DNA of 43,471 bases, taken from positions 1-43,471 of the forward strand of contig SYAN01000030.1 of NCBI GenBank assembly GCA_005787575.1, written 5' to 3'. This DNA is from Actinomycetota bacterium. Lineage in GTDB: Bacteria > Actinomycetota > Actinomycetes > Nanopelagicales > Nanopelagicaceae. Shown here piece after piece: positions 7,676 through 16,427 of the stretch (the first letter of the stretch is position 1; each line of letters starts with the position of its first letter). The notes under the pieces were generated by a model. The model worked only from the letters and a program-made list of their open reading frames with translations. It ran no database searches and was not told the DNA's origin. The translations under genes and the position numbers were made by a program.

Positions 7676-8860
7676 TCAGATTTGAGAGAGCGCCGCTGCG
7701 ATTCGATCGATCGCATCTTCAAGAATCTCACTGCTCGTTGCGAAATTGATTCGAATGAAACCTCGTCCGCCTGGTCCATACAAGGCTCCTGATGCCACGG
7801 CAATCTTTCCGTGCTCAATCATGAGGTTCGAAACATCGTCAATCTCTCCCTCTTTCAGAACATTTCGAAGGTCAAGCCAACCGAAGTAACCTGCATCTGG
7901 TTTGCAATAGATAACTCCAGGAAGTTTCGCTGAGACGAGCGTCGCCAAGAGATGCCTCGCACCATCTAAGTAACCGATCACTGCATCAAGCCAAGGCTCA
8001 CATTGACCATAGGCAACACTTGAAGCAATCGCACCGTAGAGGGATGCACGAGAGTGAAGGGCATGAGGAAGCCGATTCAGTATCGCTTCACTCCTTTCAC
8101 TCTGCGCGACAATCTGTGCGCATTTGAGGCCAGCGAAGCTAAATGCCTTGGTCGCAGAGACGAAAGAAATCCCAACATCCCTTGCTGTATCCGAGATGGA
8201 TAAGAATGGTCTATATCTCTCTGCTTCATAGATTAGAGGAGAGTGAATCTCATCGGAAAGGATGGTCACGCCATATGTGCCAGCGAGTTCTGCAAGTTGG
8301 TGAAGGTCTTCATCGGGATAGATGGAGCCGACCGGATTATGTGGATGACAGAGAATGTGCAACTTAGCGCCATCGCGGTAACCGGATTCGATGAGATTCA
8401 GATCTAGGCGATAGGGATCGCCCGGGGATTTCGGGGGAAGCAGTGGCAGATCAAGTGGCAGAGAATGAATTTCTGCGATCCAGTTGAAGAAATTGTAGTA
8501 GACCGGTGTATTGATGATTATCTTCTCACCGGGTTTTGCGATTAGGCGTGCAACTTCTATCACTGCAACGCCTACATCTGGGGCAATGCGTACTTCTTTT
8601 GGAGCAACACTCCAACCCCAACGATTAGAGGCGAATCGGGAAAAATTCTCCCCAAGCTCTGGGATCTCGCCTAAATAACCTGCATCAGAGTCCTGAATTA
8701 ATTGAGTGATTGCATCTTTGATTGGTTCTGCCAACTCGAAATCCATGACAGCAAATGGCATGGGAAGAATTTCTCGAGAGAAGGCGCGCCACTTCTCTGA
8801 CTTTCTTTTCTGAAGATGTTGAAGTGCCGCAACTTTAATCTCAGGTCGTTGCGCAGACAT
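7676..8860 (-). CDS. patB: MalY/PatB-family PLP-dependent C-S lyase (cystathionine beta-lyase type)
   Basis: A 394-residue fold-type I aminotransferase-like enzyme. Diagnostic motifs: PMPFAVMDFELAEPIKDAI near the N-terminus, CHPHNPVGSIY, ILSDEIHSPLIY (PLP-binding Asp-Glu) and SATKAFSFAGLKCAQ with the PLP Lys at about residue 230. The MalY/PatB group cleaves cystathionine or cysteine conjugates to homocysteine/thiol, pyruvate and ammonia. A plain aminotransferase remains possible. It follows fthC by 17 bp on the same strand. A TATCCT box in that gap, 6 bp before the ATG, could give it its own leaderless transcript. Confidence 0.85.
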   Translation of the reverse strand: MSAQRPEIKVAALQHLQKRKSEKWRAFSREILPMPFAVMDFELAEPIKDAITQLIQDSDAGYLGEIPELGENFSRFASNRWGWSVAPKEVRIAPDVGVAVIEVARLIAKPGEKIIINTPVYYNFFNWIAEIHSLPLDLPLLPPKSPGDPYRLDLNLIESGYRDGAKLHILCHPHNPVGSIYPDEDLHQLAELAGTYGVTILSDEIHSPLIYEAERYRPFLSISDTARDVGISFVSATKAFSFAGLKCAQIVAQSERSEAILNRLPHALHSRASLYGAIASSVAYGQCEPWLDAVIGYLDGARHLLATLVSAKLPGVIYCKPDAGYFGWLDLRNVLKEGEIDDVSNLMIEHGKIAVASGALYGPGGRGFIRINFATSSEILEDAIDRIAAALSQI

Positions 8861-8866
8861 ACGCGA

Positions 8867-8872
8867 AGGATA
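8867..8872 (-). promoter_or_regulatory. -10-like element before patB
   Basis: On the minus strand TATCCT lies directly after the fthC stop and 6 bp before the patB ATG (8860). It may be a secondary promoter within the fthC-patB unit. Confidence 0.35.
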
Positions 8873-8877
8873 GGTGG

Positions 8878-9456
8878 TTATTGATCTGTCGTTTTAAAAC
8901 GGACCAAGATCTCAGGCAGGGCCACGGCATCTACCCGGATGTCGTGCTCCTCACTAGGCAAGGACTCACCGAATAATTCTTCATCATGAAGTAACGCGAC
9001 TTTCCAAGCCGCCCTCGCTTGAGTTCCTTGGGCCAAGGCACGATCGTAGGAACCTCCACCTTGACCGAGTCGCACCCCACTTCGATCAACGCGAAGTGCG
9101 GGGAGTATCACGACATCGAGTGAGCCCGCGAAAACTTCACCTATTGGCTGCATCAAGTTCTTGCGCTTCTTGTCTCGCTCGAACTCGATCTTTGGCTGCC
9201 ACTTGATCCAGGTAATCAGACCTTGCGAGTCAGTTCGTGGCAAGAGAAGTTCTTTCCCAAGAGAAATAATCTTCTCATTGAGAATCAGAGTCGATGGCTC
9301 ATCGCCATAAGAAAGGTAAGAAGCGATGGTTCTCGCCGTCGAGATCTCTGTAGCCCGAAGCAGGTGTAGCCAGTCTCCACCGATAGAACGTTGACTTCGT
9401 TCGAAGCGAAAGCGAGTTCGAAGTTCTTGCTTATTCATTGATGCGAATGAACTCAC
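8878..9456 (-). CDS. fthC: 5-formyltetrahydrofolate cyclo-ligase
   Basis: A 192-residue enzyme that converts 5-formyl-THF to 5,10-methenyl-THF with ATP. Seen are the N-terminal basic region RTRFRFERSQRS, the ELLLPRTD strand and the C-terminal signature GVRLGQGGGSYDRALA that binds ATP/Mg. I choose the GTG at 9456 because a TAGAGT box ends 6 bp before it. An ATG 18 bp downstream (9438) gives the more usual MNKQEL start and is equally possible. It is divergent from the glp-like gene 37 bp away. In many Actinobacteria galU lies at this junction; it is missing here. Confidence 0.9.
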   Translation of the reverse strand: MSSFASMNKQELRTRFRFERSQRSIGGDWLHLLRATEISTARTIASYLSYGDEPSTLILNEKIISLGKELLLPRTDSQGLITWIKWQPKIEFERDKKRKNLMQPIGEVFAGSLDVVILPALRVDRSGVRLGQGGGSYDRALAQGTQARAAWKVALLHDEELFGESLPSEEHDIRVDAVALPEILVRFKTTDQ

Positions 9457-9462
9457 CAACCA

Positions 9463-9468
9463 ACTCTA
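9463..9468 (-). promoter_or_regulatory. -10 element of fthC
   Basis: On the minus strand TAGAGT is followed by 6 bp and the GTG at 9456, predicting a leaderless transcript. Confidence 0.4.
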
Positions 9469-9481
9469 AAGTCTCATGAGG

Positions 9482-9487
9482 TAAAGT
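9482..9487 (+). promoter_or_regulatory. -10 element of the glp/moeA-like gene
   Basis: TAAAGT is followed by 6 bp and the ATG at 9494. The heptamer TAAAGTC also occurs 14 bp upstream. No Shine-Dalgarno is present. Confidence 0.4.
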
Positions 9488-9493
9488 CCGATT

Positions 9494-10375
9494 ATGCGCG
9501 TGGGTGATTTCGCAGCGACAGTGCTCGACTTAGCAAAGCCTCTTACGCCACTTGATCTCCCACTTCTTGATGCCCATGGTGCGACTTTGGCCAGTGATGT
9601 CAGAGATGGCGACAGACTCTTGCTTCCCTCTGGAGTGCGCATCAGGTCGACGCAGATTGCACTTGCTGCTGCTTCGGGACTTGTTCAACTTCCAACCCGA
9701 CCACAGCCACGGGTGGTAGTCATCGCACTGGCTGATATGGCATCGAGCAGCGGCAGCGGTGCCGAAACAAACTCATTCCTCCTTACTACTGCGGTCAAAG
9801 AGGCCGGCGCCTACGGTTACCGAGTCCTGCTCCAGGCTGAGACTCAGTCACATATCAAGGCGGTGATTGAGGATCAATTAGTGAGAGCTGATCTTCTCTT
9901 GATCACTGGTGATGTTGGGGATCGAGCATTTGATCAGATACTCGAAGTTCTATCACGAATCGGGGACTTCAACTCTGTTGATGTGAAATATGTCCGTGGT
10001 GGACGCCATGCATATGGTGTGATCGGTCCCGATGCAACTCCTGCTCTTCTCTTTCCTGGTGATCCGATAGCTGCATATATATCTACTGAGATATTTGCTC
10101 GCCCCATGATCAGAAGCATGATGGGGCTCTACGATCTACATCGACCAGTAGTAAAGGCACGATTGCAGTCAGGACTTTCCTCCGTTGAAGGCTTTCATGA
10201 GTTCCTACTAGCTTCACTGGATCGTGAGGCTGGATCCGTTAAGGCGCTAGAAGATCAATCAAGTCTCATCTCACTTGCTGAAGCGAATGCACTGATTGTC
10301 GTATCTCCTCTGGATATCGAAGTGAAATCAGGGGACGAAGTAGATGTGATCATGTTGGAACGAAGATATCTGTGA
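9494..10375 (+). CDS. short MoeA/Glp-like protein lacking domain II
   Basis: A 293-residue protein, well below the ~400 of MoeA/Glp molybdenum insertases. The N-terminal segment of domain I (about 1-30) runs almost directly into its second segment (GVRIRSTQIALAAASGLVQL, 47-66), so the ~100-residue domain II is absent. Domain III (about 70-215) is recognisable from LLLITGDVGDRAFDQILEVL and LLFPGDPIAAYISTEIFARP, but the usual STGDEL and SGGVSVGDYD motifs are not conserved. A domain IV-like end follows. Its place before the rimJ gene matches actinobacterial glp. Molybdopterin activity is doubtful; it may have been repurposed. Confidence 0.78.
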   Translation: MRVGDFAATVLDLAKPLTPLDLPLLDAHGATLASDVRDGDRLLLPSGVRIRSTQIALAAASGLVQLPTRPQPRVVVIALADMASSSGSGAETNSFLLTTAVKEAGAYGYRVLLQAETQSHIKAVIEDQLVRADLLLITGDVGDRAFDQILEVLSRIGDFNSVDVKYVRGGRHAYGVIGPDATPALLFPGDPIAAYISTEIFARPMIRSMMGLYDLHRPVVKARLQSGLSSVEGFHEFLLASLDREAGSVKALEDQSSLISLAEANALIVVSPLDIEVKSGDEVDVIMLERRYL

Positions 10376-10926
10376 AAACGAATCTAATCGTCTCCTCTAG
10401 CGGAAGAGTCCAACTACGGCCGCTTCGGCTGCGAGATCGTGGTGAGTGGCTTCACCTCAGGTCCCGCAATCGCGATTGGCTTAAACCCTGGGAAGCGACC
10501 TCACCAAGTCTGATCAACTTTGACCCACCTTCATTCGGCCAACTAGTGATGTACCACCGACGCGAAGCACGAAACTTAAGGGCTCTCTCCTACATCATCT
10601 GGTTCGAGGGGAGCATGGTGGGCCAGATAACCATCGGCGGTATTGCCTTCGGTGCGCTTCGTGGTGCTCATATTGGATATTGGATCGACGAGGGATTTAG
10701 TAATCGTGGGATAACTACCGAGGCTGTGGTCGCCATCACCGATTTTGGCTTTCAATCTTTGAAATTACATCGTATTGAGATTGCACTTCGCCCCGAGAAT
10801 GAAGCATCAAAGCGGGTTGCCGTGAAGGCTGGATTCGATTTTGAAGGAATCAGGCCACGATTCCTTCATATAGATGGTGCATGGCGCGATCACATCGTCT
10901 TTGTCAGAGAGAACCCATCCGTCTAA
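10372..10926 (+). CDS. rimJ: RimJ/RimL-like GNAT N-acetyltransferase
   Basis: A 184-residue GNAT enzyme of the ribosomal-protein alanine N-acetyltransferase type. Recognisable are VQLRPLRLRDRGEWLHLR at the N-terminus, the acetyl-CoA-binding strand region GQITIGGIAFGALRGAHIGYWID, GFSNRGITTEAVVAITDFGF and LHRIEIALRPENEASKRVAVKAGF near the C-terminus. The GTG start overlaps the stop of the glp-like gene by 4 bp (GTGA), so the two are translationally coupled. Substrate specificity within the RimJ/RimL group is inferred from conserved synteny. Confidence 0.87.
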   Translation: MKTNLIVSSSGRVQLRPLRLRDRGEWLHLRSRNRDWLKPWEATSPSLINFDPPSFGQLVMYHRREARNLRALSYIIWFEGSMVGQITIGGIAFGALRGAHIGYWIDEGFSNRGITTEAVVAITDFGFQSLKLHRIEIALRPENEASKRVAVKAGFDFEGIRPRFLHIDGAWRDHIVFVRENPSV

Positions 10927-11020
10927 GACTTTTTCGAAACTCTTTTCAATCAAACCACACCACAAATAGTTGATTCGAAATACCCGAAAAGTCCGAATAC
11001 TCCATTTATCTTTATCCCCC

Positions 11021-11863
11021 ATGGGAGCAGGTTTCATCTACCTCGTCATCGTGGGGCTATGGGTCGCCTACTTCCTTCCGCGTTGGATCTCATCGCACGA
11101 AGAACATCTCGGTCGATCGATAGATCGCTATCAAGCACTGCTTGACGCAGTCGGTCGAACTGCCACAGGCGTTGCACCTGTGAGAATCTCTGAAGCCGAG
11201 AGAGCAGCGCGACTTCAAACTCGAAGAGTCACATTTCTTGCGCTCGCCACTTTATTGGCAGTCACCATACTGTTGAATGTGCTTGGCTTACTCTCACCGT
11301 CGCTTCTCTTTGTTCCGATAGTTGGATTCACCGCCTACGTTCTCGTTGTTCGTCGACAGAAATTGATGGATCTGCGAATAAGAGAGAGCGAACTTCTTCA
11401 GGGAACATCTGCAAGACTTCAAGTTATCTCAGAGCAGAGGCAGAATGAAGGTTCACTCAACTCCGCGATATACCGTTCGAAGTATGCCGAGTTGATCGTC
11501 TCGGTTCAGGGTGAGTCAGAGCAAGAGCAGTGGACTCCACTTTCAGAGCGAGAGAGTTATCAATCGAGTGGAATCGTCTTGCTTCCGAAGGGATCTGCTG
11601 GCTCACGAGATACCTGGCAACCAACTCCGGTCCCTGCTCCTACTTATCTTTCGGCATCGCGAGTCGCTCCTGCTCGACGAGTCATTGACCTAACGAATCC
11701 TGGTGCATGGAGTAGTAGGAATAACCCACAGAGTGTTGATGAATTGGCCCAGCTTGAGCAGGAGGCATTAGCGGCTATTGCGCCGAACCCAGATGAGATC
11801 TTTGACCAAGAAGTGGCAGAAGAAGCCGCTTCGCGAATCTCTCGACTACGTAGGGCGAATTAG
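11021..11863 (+). CDS. actinobacterial membrane protein of unknown function
   Basis: A 280-residue protein with an N-terminal membrane helix (MGAGFIYLVIVGLWVAYFLP), a charged segment, two further helices (about 70-120) and a long hydrophilic C-terminal tail. Proteins of this type sit downstream of glp-rimJ in many Actinobacteria; their role is unknown. I start at the ATG at 11021 because the opening resembles homologues of this type and the helix begins at once; an in-frame upstream start at 10970 has no support. The stop overlaps the stop of the convergent pmt gene by 4 bp. Confidence 0.8.
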   Translation: MGAGFIYLVIVGLWVAYFLPRWISSHEEHLGRSIDRYQALLDAVGRTATGVAPVRISEAERAARLQTRRVTFLALATLLAVTILLNVLGLLSPSLLFVPIVGFTAYVLVVRRQKLMDLRIRESELLQGTSARLQVISEQRQNEGSLNSAIYRSKYAELIVSVQGESEQEQWTPLSERESYQSSGIVLLPKGSAGSRDTWQPTPVPAPTYLSASRVAPARRVIDLTNPGAWSSRNNPQSVDELAQLEQEALAAIAPNPDEIFDQEVAEEAASRISRLRRAN

Positions 11864-13137
11864 ATCCAACTCTCTAACCACATCCGCGCTTGCCACTGGT
11901 CATAGCTGATGATGCTTCCGATCTGAATCGGGAGGAAATAGATGAAAGTAATGAAAATAAGGGTGAATCCAAGGGTTATAACCATCCGGGCGCGGTCATA
12001 GTGAAGAAGTAATTCGTTTGCCAGATAGGCCACTGCCAAGATCATGAAAGGGAGAATCACAACGGCATAGAAAGTGAACATGGTCCGATCCGGGAAGAAG
12101 AACCATGGGAGATATCCAGCAATGAATCCACTCAAGATCAGAGTGGATTTTTTCTCTCTGCGATAGAACCAATATCCAATTAGCGATGCGATTGCGATAG
12201 TGGCAAGCCACCAAAGTAATGGGTTACCGAGTGCAAGGATCTCTTGAGAACACTGATCGGATCCACAACTTTTCGGGCTCTGGTAGAAAAAAGAGGTAGG
12301 CCTTCCCATCACCAACCAACTCCAAGGATGTGATCTGTAATTATGATCAACGCTAAGAGTGCTATGGAAATTGTAGATCTCACGGTGATAGTTCCAGAGT
12401 GCAACAATCGGGTTACCACTTGAATCGCGCGCCCAACCACGATCTGAGATAAACCAGCCCATCCAAGAAACTAGATAGATAGAAACTGAAATGAGATTAG
12501 CGCCAATGATCTTCACTGACTCTCGTAGTGGATTTTGGCCCTTTAGATTTCTCAAGGCGCGGATAAGAGCAAGAATCGTGAAAGCGGCTATAAAGTAGAG
12601 AGCACTCCACTTCGTTGCAAAGGCGAGCCCAAGCGCTACTCCCATCAGAAGATATCTCTTGCAAATCAAGAGATAGAAGGAAAGCAGTATGAAGAAGGTC
12701 AGTGTGTTATCCAATAAGGCTGTCCGCGACATCACGATTGCCAGCCCATCAATAGTGAGAAGTGATGCGCAGAGCAAAGCAACGGTCTCAGATGAGAAAA
12801 GTTGTTTCGCGATCAAATAGATCATCAGGACACTGGCCACGCCGATAAATGCGCCTGCCGCTCTCCATCCGAAGGATGAATCCCCGAATATCGCTATCCC
12901 TAGGGCAATGAGCCATTTTCCGATTGCTGGATGAACAATGAATTCAGGATTACTTCCGGTTACCTCGACTCCATATTTGAGGAAGTCGCGGGCACCGTCG
13001 ACGTAGTAGAGCTCATCAAAGACGAGTGAATCGGGTCTACCGAGACGATAGAAGCGAACGATTGTGGCGCTGACCAAGATCGCGACGAGTGCGAGCGAAG
13101 GAATTCGTCGAAGCCATTGAAGTACCTGGTGAAGCAT
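11860..13137 (-). CDS. pmt: protein O-mannosyltransferase (PMT/GT39 family)
   Basis: A 425-residue polytopic membrane glycosyltransferase that transfers mannose from a polyprenyl-phosphate carrier to secreted proteins. Key features: ATIVRFYRLGRPDSLVFDELYYVDGARDF (catalytic Asp-Glu in the first extracytoplasmic loop), VHPAIGKWLIALGI, then alternating helices and loops with YNFHSTLSVDHNYRSHPWSW. The C-terminal end (QARMWLESWI) matches full-length family members, though the protein is somewhat short compared with the ~500 residues usual in Actinobacteria. A longer reading frame upstream would overlap rsmI and is rejected. It is divergent from rsmI across only 16 bp. Confidence 0.9.
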   Translation of the reverse strand: MLHQVLQWLRRIPSLALVAILVSATIVRFYRLGRPDSLVFDELYYVDGARDFLKYGVEVTGSNPEFIVHPAIGKWLIALGIAIFGDSSFGWRAAGAFIGVASVLMIYLIAKQLFSSETVALLCASLLTIDGLAIVMSRTALLDNTLTFFILLSFYLLICKRYLLMGVALGLAFATKWSALYFIAAFTILALIRALRNLKGQNPLRESVKIIGANLISVSIYLVSWMGWFISDRGWARDSSGNPIVALWNYHREIYNFHSTLSVDHNYRSHPWSWLVMGRPTSFFYQSPKSCGSDQCSQEILALGNPLLWWLATIAIASLIGYWFYRREKKSTLILSGFIAGYLPWFFFPDRTMFTFYAVVILPFMILAVAYLANELLLHYDRARMVITLGFTLIFITFIYFLPIQIGSIISYDQWQARMWLESWI

Positions 13138-13142
13138 TAGCC

Positions 13143-13149
13143 TATTGTC
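13143..13149. promoter_or_regulatory. shared bidirectional -10 element for pmt and rsmI
   Basis: In the 16-bp gap between the two ATGs, TATTGT (13143-13148) reads toward rsmI with 5 bp to its ATG (13154). On the other strand GACAAT (13149-13144) reads toward pmt with 6 bp to its ATG (13137). Both transcripts would be leaderless. Confidence 0.5.
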
Positions 13150-13153
13150 CGTT

Positions 13154-13999
13154 ATGGCGCCACTAATCGTTGGTTGTTCCCCGATCGGAAATCCAGATGA
13201 TGCCTCGGTTCGGCTTCGTGAGGCAATCGAGAGTGCGGATCTCATCGCAGCCGAGGACTCAAGGAAGTTCTCACGCCTTGCAACCGACCTTGGCATTCGA
13301 TACCGAGGTGAAGTGATCTCATTCTTCGATGGCAATGAGTCAAGTCGGACCAATCAACTTCTCAAAGAGATTGAATCGGGTAGAGCCGTTCTTTTGATCT
13401 CAGATGCGGGAGCGCCTACGGTCAGTGATCCGGGATTTCGATTGATTAGCGAGTCAGTCAAACGCCAACTCCCGATCGAAGTTCTTCCGGGGCCGAGTGC
13501 AGTTATAACCGCACTCATTTATTCAGGAATGCCTACAGACAGTTTTGCATTTGACGGTTTCATCCCGCGAACTGACCTTTCGCGTCGGGCGTATTTCTCT
13601 CGCTTGTTGGAAGAGAGAAGAAGTTGTATCGCCTTCGAGTCACCGAAGCGTTTGGCAGAATCCCTCGAAGTCGCCAGTGAGATCCTGCCTGCTGATCGCG
13701 AGGTTGCAATCTGTCGTGAATTGACGAAGGAATACCAAGAGATATTCCGCGGGAATATCGAAGTTGCGTTGAAATGGGCAAGAGATCGCGAGGCCAGCGA
13801 GGGAATCAAAGGTGAAGTTACCGTTGTTTTCTCTCCCGCGACTGAGATCTCGCAGGTGAGTGATTCAGAGATCCTTGCACTGGTTGATCAGTTCCTTGAA
13901 GATGGGCTATCAGTACGAGATGCGGTGATGGAGAGTTCGAAGCGACTTTCGATACCGAAGCGCTATGTCTATGACCTCGTCATCAAGCGTGAAGAGTGA
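13154..13999 (+). CDS. rsmI: 16S rRNA (cytidine1402-2'-O)-methyltransferase
   Basis: A 281-residue SAM-dependent tetrapyrrole-methylase-fold enzyme that methylates C1402 in the ribosomal decoding centre. Signature motifs: IVGCSPIGNPDD, DLIAAEDSRKFSRLATDLGI, VLLISDAGAPTVSDPGFRLI, VLPGPSAVITALIYSGMPTD and FDGFIPR. A C-terminal helical region follows. I use the ATG at 13154; a TTG three codons upstream lies inside the putative -10. The pmt/rsmI divergent pair and the following metG are conserved in Actinobacteria. Confidence 0.94.
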   Translation: MAPLIVGCSPIGNPDDASVRLREAIESADLIAAEDSRKFSRLATDLGIRYRGEVISFFDGNESSRTNQLLKEIESGRAVLLISDAGAPTVSDPGFRLISESVKRQLPIEVLPGPSAVITALIYSGMPTDSFAFDGFIPRTDLSRRAYFSRLLEERRSCIAFESPKRLAESLEVASEILPADREVAICRELTKEYQEIFRGNIEVALKWARDREASEGIKGEVTVVFSPATEISQVSDSEILALVDQFLEDGLSVRDAVMESSKRLSIPKRYVYDLVIKREE

Positions 14000-14002
14000 A
14001 GT

Positions 14003-14008
14003 TAGACT
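14003..14008 (+). promoter_or_regulatory. -10 element of metG
   Basis: TAGACT ends 6 bp before the metG ATG (14015), just after the rsmI stop. A leaderless transcript is predicted. Confidence 0.45.
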
Positions 14009-14014
14009 TTCACT

Positions 14015-15562
14015 ATGGCTAAGACTTTCTATGTGACTACGCCTATCTATTACGTCAATGATGCGCCACATATAGGTCATGCCTACACCACGGTCGCAGG
14101 TGATGTCTTAACGAGATGGCATCGACTTCGGGGAGATGATGTCTTCTATCTCACGGGGACTGATGAACATGGACAGAAGATTCTTCGAACTGCAGAAGCG
14201 AATCAAAGCGATCCCGGGCAGTGGTGCGACCGACTTGTCGAGTCAGCTTGGAAGCCACTCTGGAGAGAACTCGATATCGCCAATGATGACTTCATTCGTA
14301 CTACCGAGCCTCGGCACACCGAGCGGGTTCAGCGATTCCTGCAAGGTTTGATGGATAAAGGTTTCATCTATGAGGGCAAATACGAGGGCCTCTATTGCGT
14401 TGGTTGTGAAGAATTCAAGTTAGAAGGAGATCTACTCGAAGGTAATTGCAAGATTCATTCCAAGCCGGTCGAACGACTCTCTGAAACAAACTATTTCTTC
14501 AAACTTTCAGCATTCGTCAAACCGCTCCTTGAACATTATCGAAAGAATCCTGAGGCTTGTTCGCCAGATAGCGCCCGCAATGAAGTGATCTCCTTCCTCG
14601 AAGGTGGAGTGCAAGATCTCTCAATATCGCGATCAACATTCTCTTGGGGAATTCCAGTGCCTTGGGATAAGAGCCAGGTGGTCTATGTCTGGTTCGATGC
14701 TCTTTTGAACTATGCCACTGCAGTCGGACTCGGCGAACCGAGTGATAGTCCACTTGGAAAGATGTTCGCTAAGACTTGGCCTGCGGATGTGCACCTTGTA
14801 GGTCGAGACATACTGAGGTTTCATGCGGTGATCTGGCCAGCGATGTTGATGGCAGCTGGACTTGAAGTGCCCAAAAAGGTCTTTGCACATGGCTGGCTCT
14901 TGGTCGGTGGCGAGAAGATGAGTAAGAGCAAGCTCACTGGTATCGCGCCAAGTCAGATTACTTCTCATTTCGGTCTGGATGCTTTTCGTTACTACTTCCT
15001 CAGAGCAATCCCTTTCGGAAGTGATGGCTCCTTCTCTTGGGAGGATATGTCAGCGAGATATACCAGTGAACTAGCAAATGATTTCGGGAATCTCGCCTCT
15101 CGGGCAGCGGCAATGATTGAGAAATACTGTGATGGGAAAATTCCTGAAGTAGATCGTGACGAGAGCCTCGCAACTTCACTCGCTGAGACTGTGAAAATCG
15201 CTGATGCTGCCTTTGGTCGATTGGATTTTCAAAGTGGAATCCTGGCAGTCATGGAATTCTGCAAACGGATAAATGGCTATCTCACCGAACGAGAGCCGTG
15301 GGCGATTGCAAAGGATGCGAATCGAATTGGTGAAGTCGCAAAGATCCTTTACAACACCGCAGAGTCATTACGAGCTCTTGCCATACTCCTCTATCCGGTT
15401 ATGCCAGGCTCATGTGAAAAACTTTGGATTTCTATTGGCGGCAGAGAACTTGGCGAACTCTCATCACAACGCCTTGGAAATGTGGCGCTCTGGGGACAGC
15501 TGAAGCCTGGAAGCATCGTGACCAAGGGCGAGGCGCTCTTTCCTCGACTTGAGGAGAAATAA
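14015..15562 (+). CDS. metG: methionyl-tRNA synthetase
   Basis: A 515-residue class I aminoacyl-tRNA synthetase. It has the HIGH motif (APHIGHAYTT, about residues 16-25), a connective-peptide zinc site (CVGCEEFK with a later C and H), the KMSKS motif (GEKMSKSKLTG, about 306-316) and the helical anticodon domain ending with the ISIGGRELGEL region. The C-terminal tRNA-binding (EMAP-like) extension is absent, as in many actinobacterial enzymes. It is followed by tatD after 7 bp. It charges tRNA-Met, so it should be essential. Confidence 0.97.
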   Translation: MAKTFYVTTPIYYVNDAPHIGHAYTTVAGDVLTRWHRLRGDDVFYLTGTDEHGQKILRTAEANQSDPGQWCDRLVESAWKPLWRELDIANDDFIRTTEPRHTERVQRFLQGLMDKGFIYEGKYEGLYCVGCEEFKLEGDLLEGNCKIHSKPVERLSETNYFFKLSAFVKPLLEHYRKNPEACSPDSARNEVISFLEGGVQDLSISRSTFSWGIPVPWDKSQVVYVWFDALLNYATAVGLGEPSDSPLGKMFAKTWPADVHLVGRDILRFHAVIWPAMLMAAGLEVPKKVFAHGWLLVGGEKMSKSKLTGIAPSQITSHFGLDAFRYYFLRAIPFGSDGSFSWEDMSARYTSELANDFGNLASRAAAMIEKYCDGKIPEVDRDESLATSLAETVKIADAAFGRLDFQSGILAVMEFCKRINGYLTEREPWAIAKDANRIGEVAKILYNTAESLRALAILLYPVMPGSCEKLWISIGGRELGELSSQRLGNVALWGQLKPGSIVTKGEALFPRLEEK

Positions 15563-15569
15563 GAAGTCT

Positions 15570-16427
15570 GTGGCAGATCGGCATAATCGAGATATTGATC
15601 GGCCGTTAGCGCCGCTTCCTGACCCGCTTCCAATCCCAGCGATTGATTCGCATGCGCACCTCGAGATCATCACCAATACCTCTCCTGATGATCCAGCGAT
15701 CAAAAAAGTCATAGATGAGAGCGCATCGGTTGGGATCAACAGAATCGTCCAAGTGGGCTATTCCGCGGAGCAGTCGGAATGGTCCCTTGCTTTAGCTCAG
15801 CTATATAAAGGGAAAATCTTGGCGACGGTCGCACTTCATCCTAATGAGGCGCCATTAGTTACAGATCTCGAGGCAGACCTTTCAATCATCGATCGACTTG
15901 CAGATCACCAAGAGGTTCGAGGCATCGGCGAAACCGGTCTCGATTTCTTTCGCACGCCGGAAGAACTTCGCGAACGACAGAGTTATTCATTTCGCCGCCA
16001 TATTGATATCGCAAAACGAAAGAAGAAGGCGCTCGTGATTCATGATCGGGATGCACACCGCGCCGTTCTTGATCATCTGACCGAGGAAGGCGCGCCAGAG
16101 CGCACCATCTTTCACTGCTATTCCGGGGATGTTGAGATGGCAAAGGAATGTGTGAGCAAGGGTTATTACCTTTCTTTTGCAGGAACCCTCACCTTCAAGA
16201 ACGCGCCACACCTTCGAGAGGCTTTACTCCAGGTACCACGAGATCTTCTCCTTGCAGAGACAGATTCACCTTTCCTCACCCCTGATCCCTACCGCGGCTA
16301 TCTCAATACTCCGGCACAAACGGCGCGAACCATTCGATTCATGGCCGAATTACGCGGTGACGATCTCGAAGAATTGATTCAAGATCTCAATCGCAATGCT
16401 GAGCATTGTTTCGGATCATTCAACTAA
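15570..16427 (+). CDS. tatD: TatD-family metal-dependent hydrolase (DNase)
   Basis: A 285-residue TIM-barrel hydrolase. Metal ligands are visible in IDSHAHLEI, GIGETGLDFF, ALVIHDRDAH, IFHCYSGDVEMA and LLLAETDSPFLTPDPYRG. TatD proteins cleave DNA or other phosphodiesters with divalent metals. I use the GTG at 15570, preceded by AAGAAG, in preference to the TTG at 15549 inside metG. In many Actinobacteria rpfB lies between tatD and rsmA; here the tatD stop overlaps the rsmA start instead (TAATG). Confidence 0.93.
   Translation: MADRHNRDIDRPLAPLPDPLPIPAIDSHAHLEIITNTSPDDPAIKKVIDESASVGINRIVQVGYSAEQSEWSLALAQLYKGKILATVALHPNEAPLVTDLEADLSIIDRLADHQEVRGIGETGLDFFRTPEELRERQSYSFRRHIDIAKRKKKALVIHDRDAHRAVLDHLTEEGAPERTIFHCYSGDVEMAKECVSKGYYLSFAGTLTFKNAPHLREALLQVPRDLLLAETDSPFLTPDPYRGYLNTPAQTARTIRFMAELRGDDLEELIQDLNRNAEHCFGSFN

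Noticed and set aside
11860-13353. A longer pmt with 72 extra N-terminal residues
   Set aside because: The extension overlaps rsmI on the opposite strand, and the family start lies at 13137 just before the first membrane helix.
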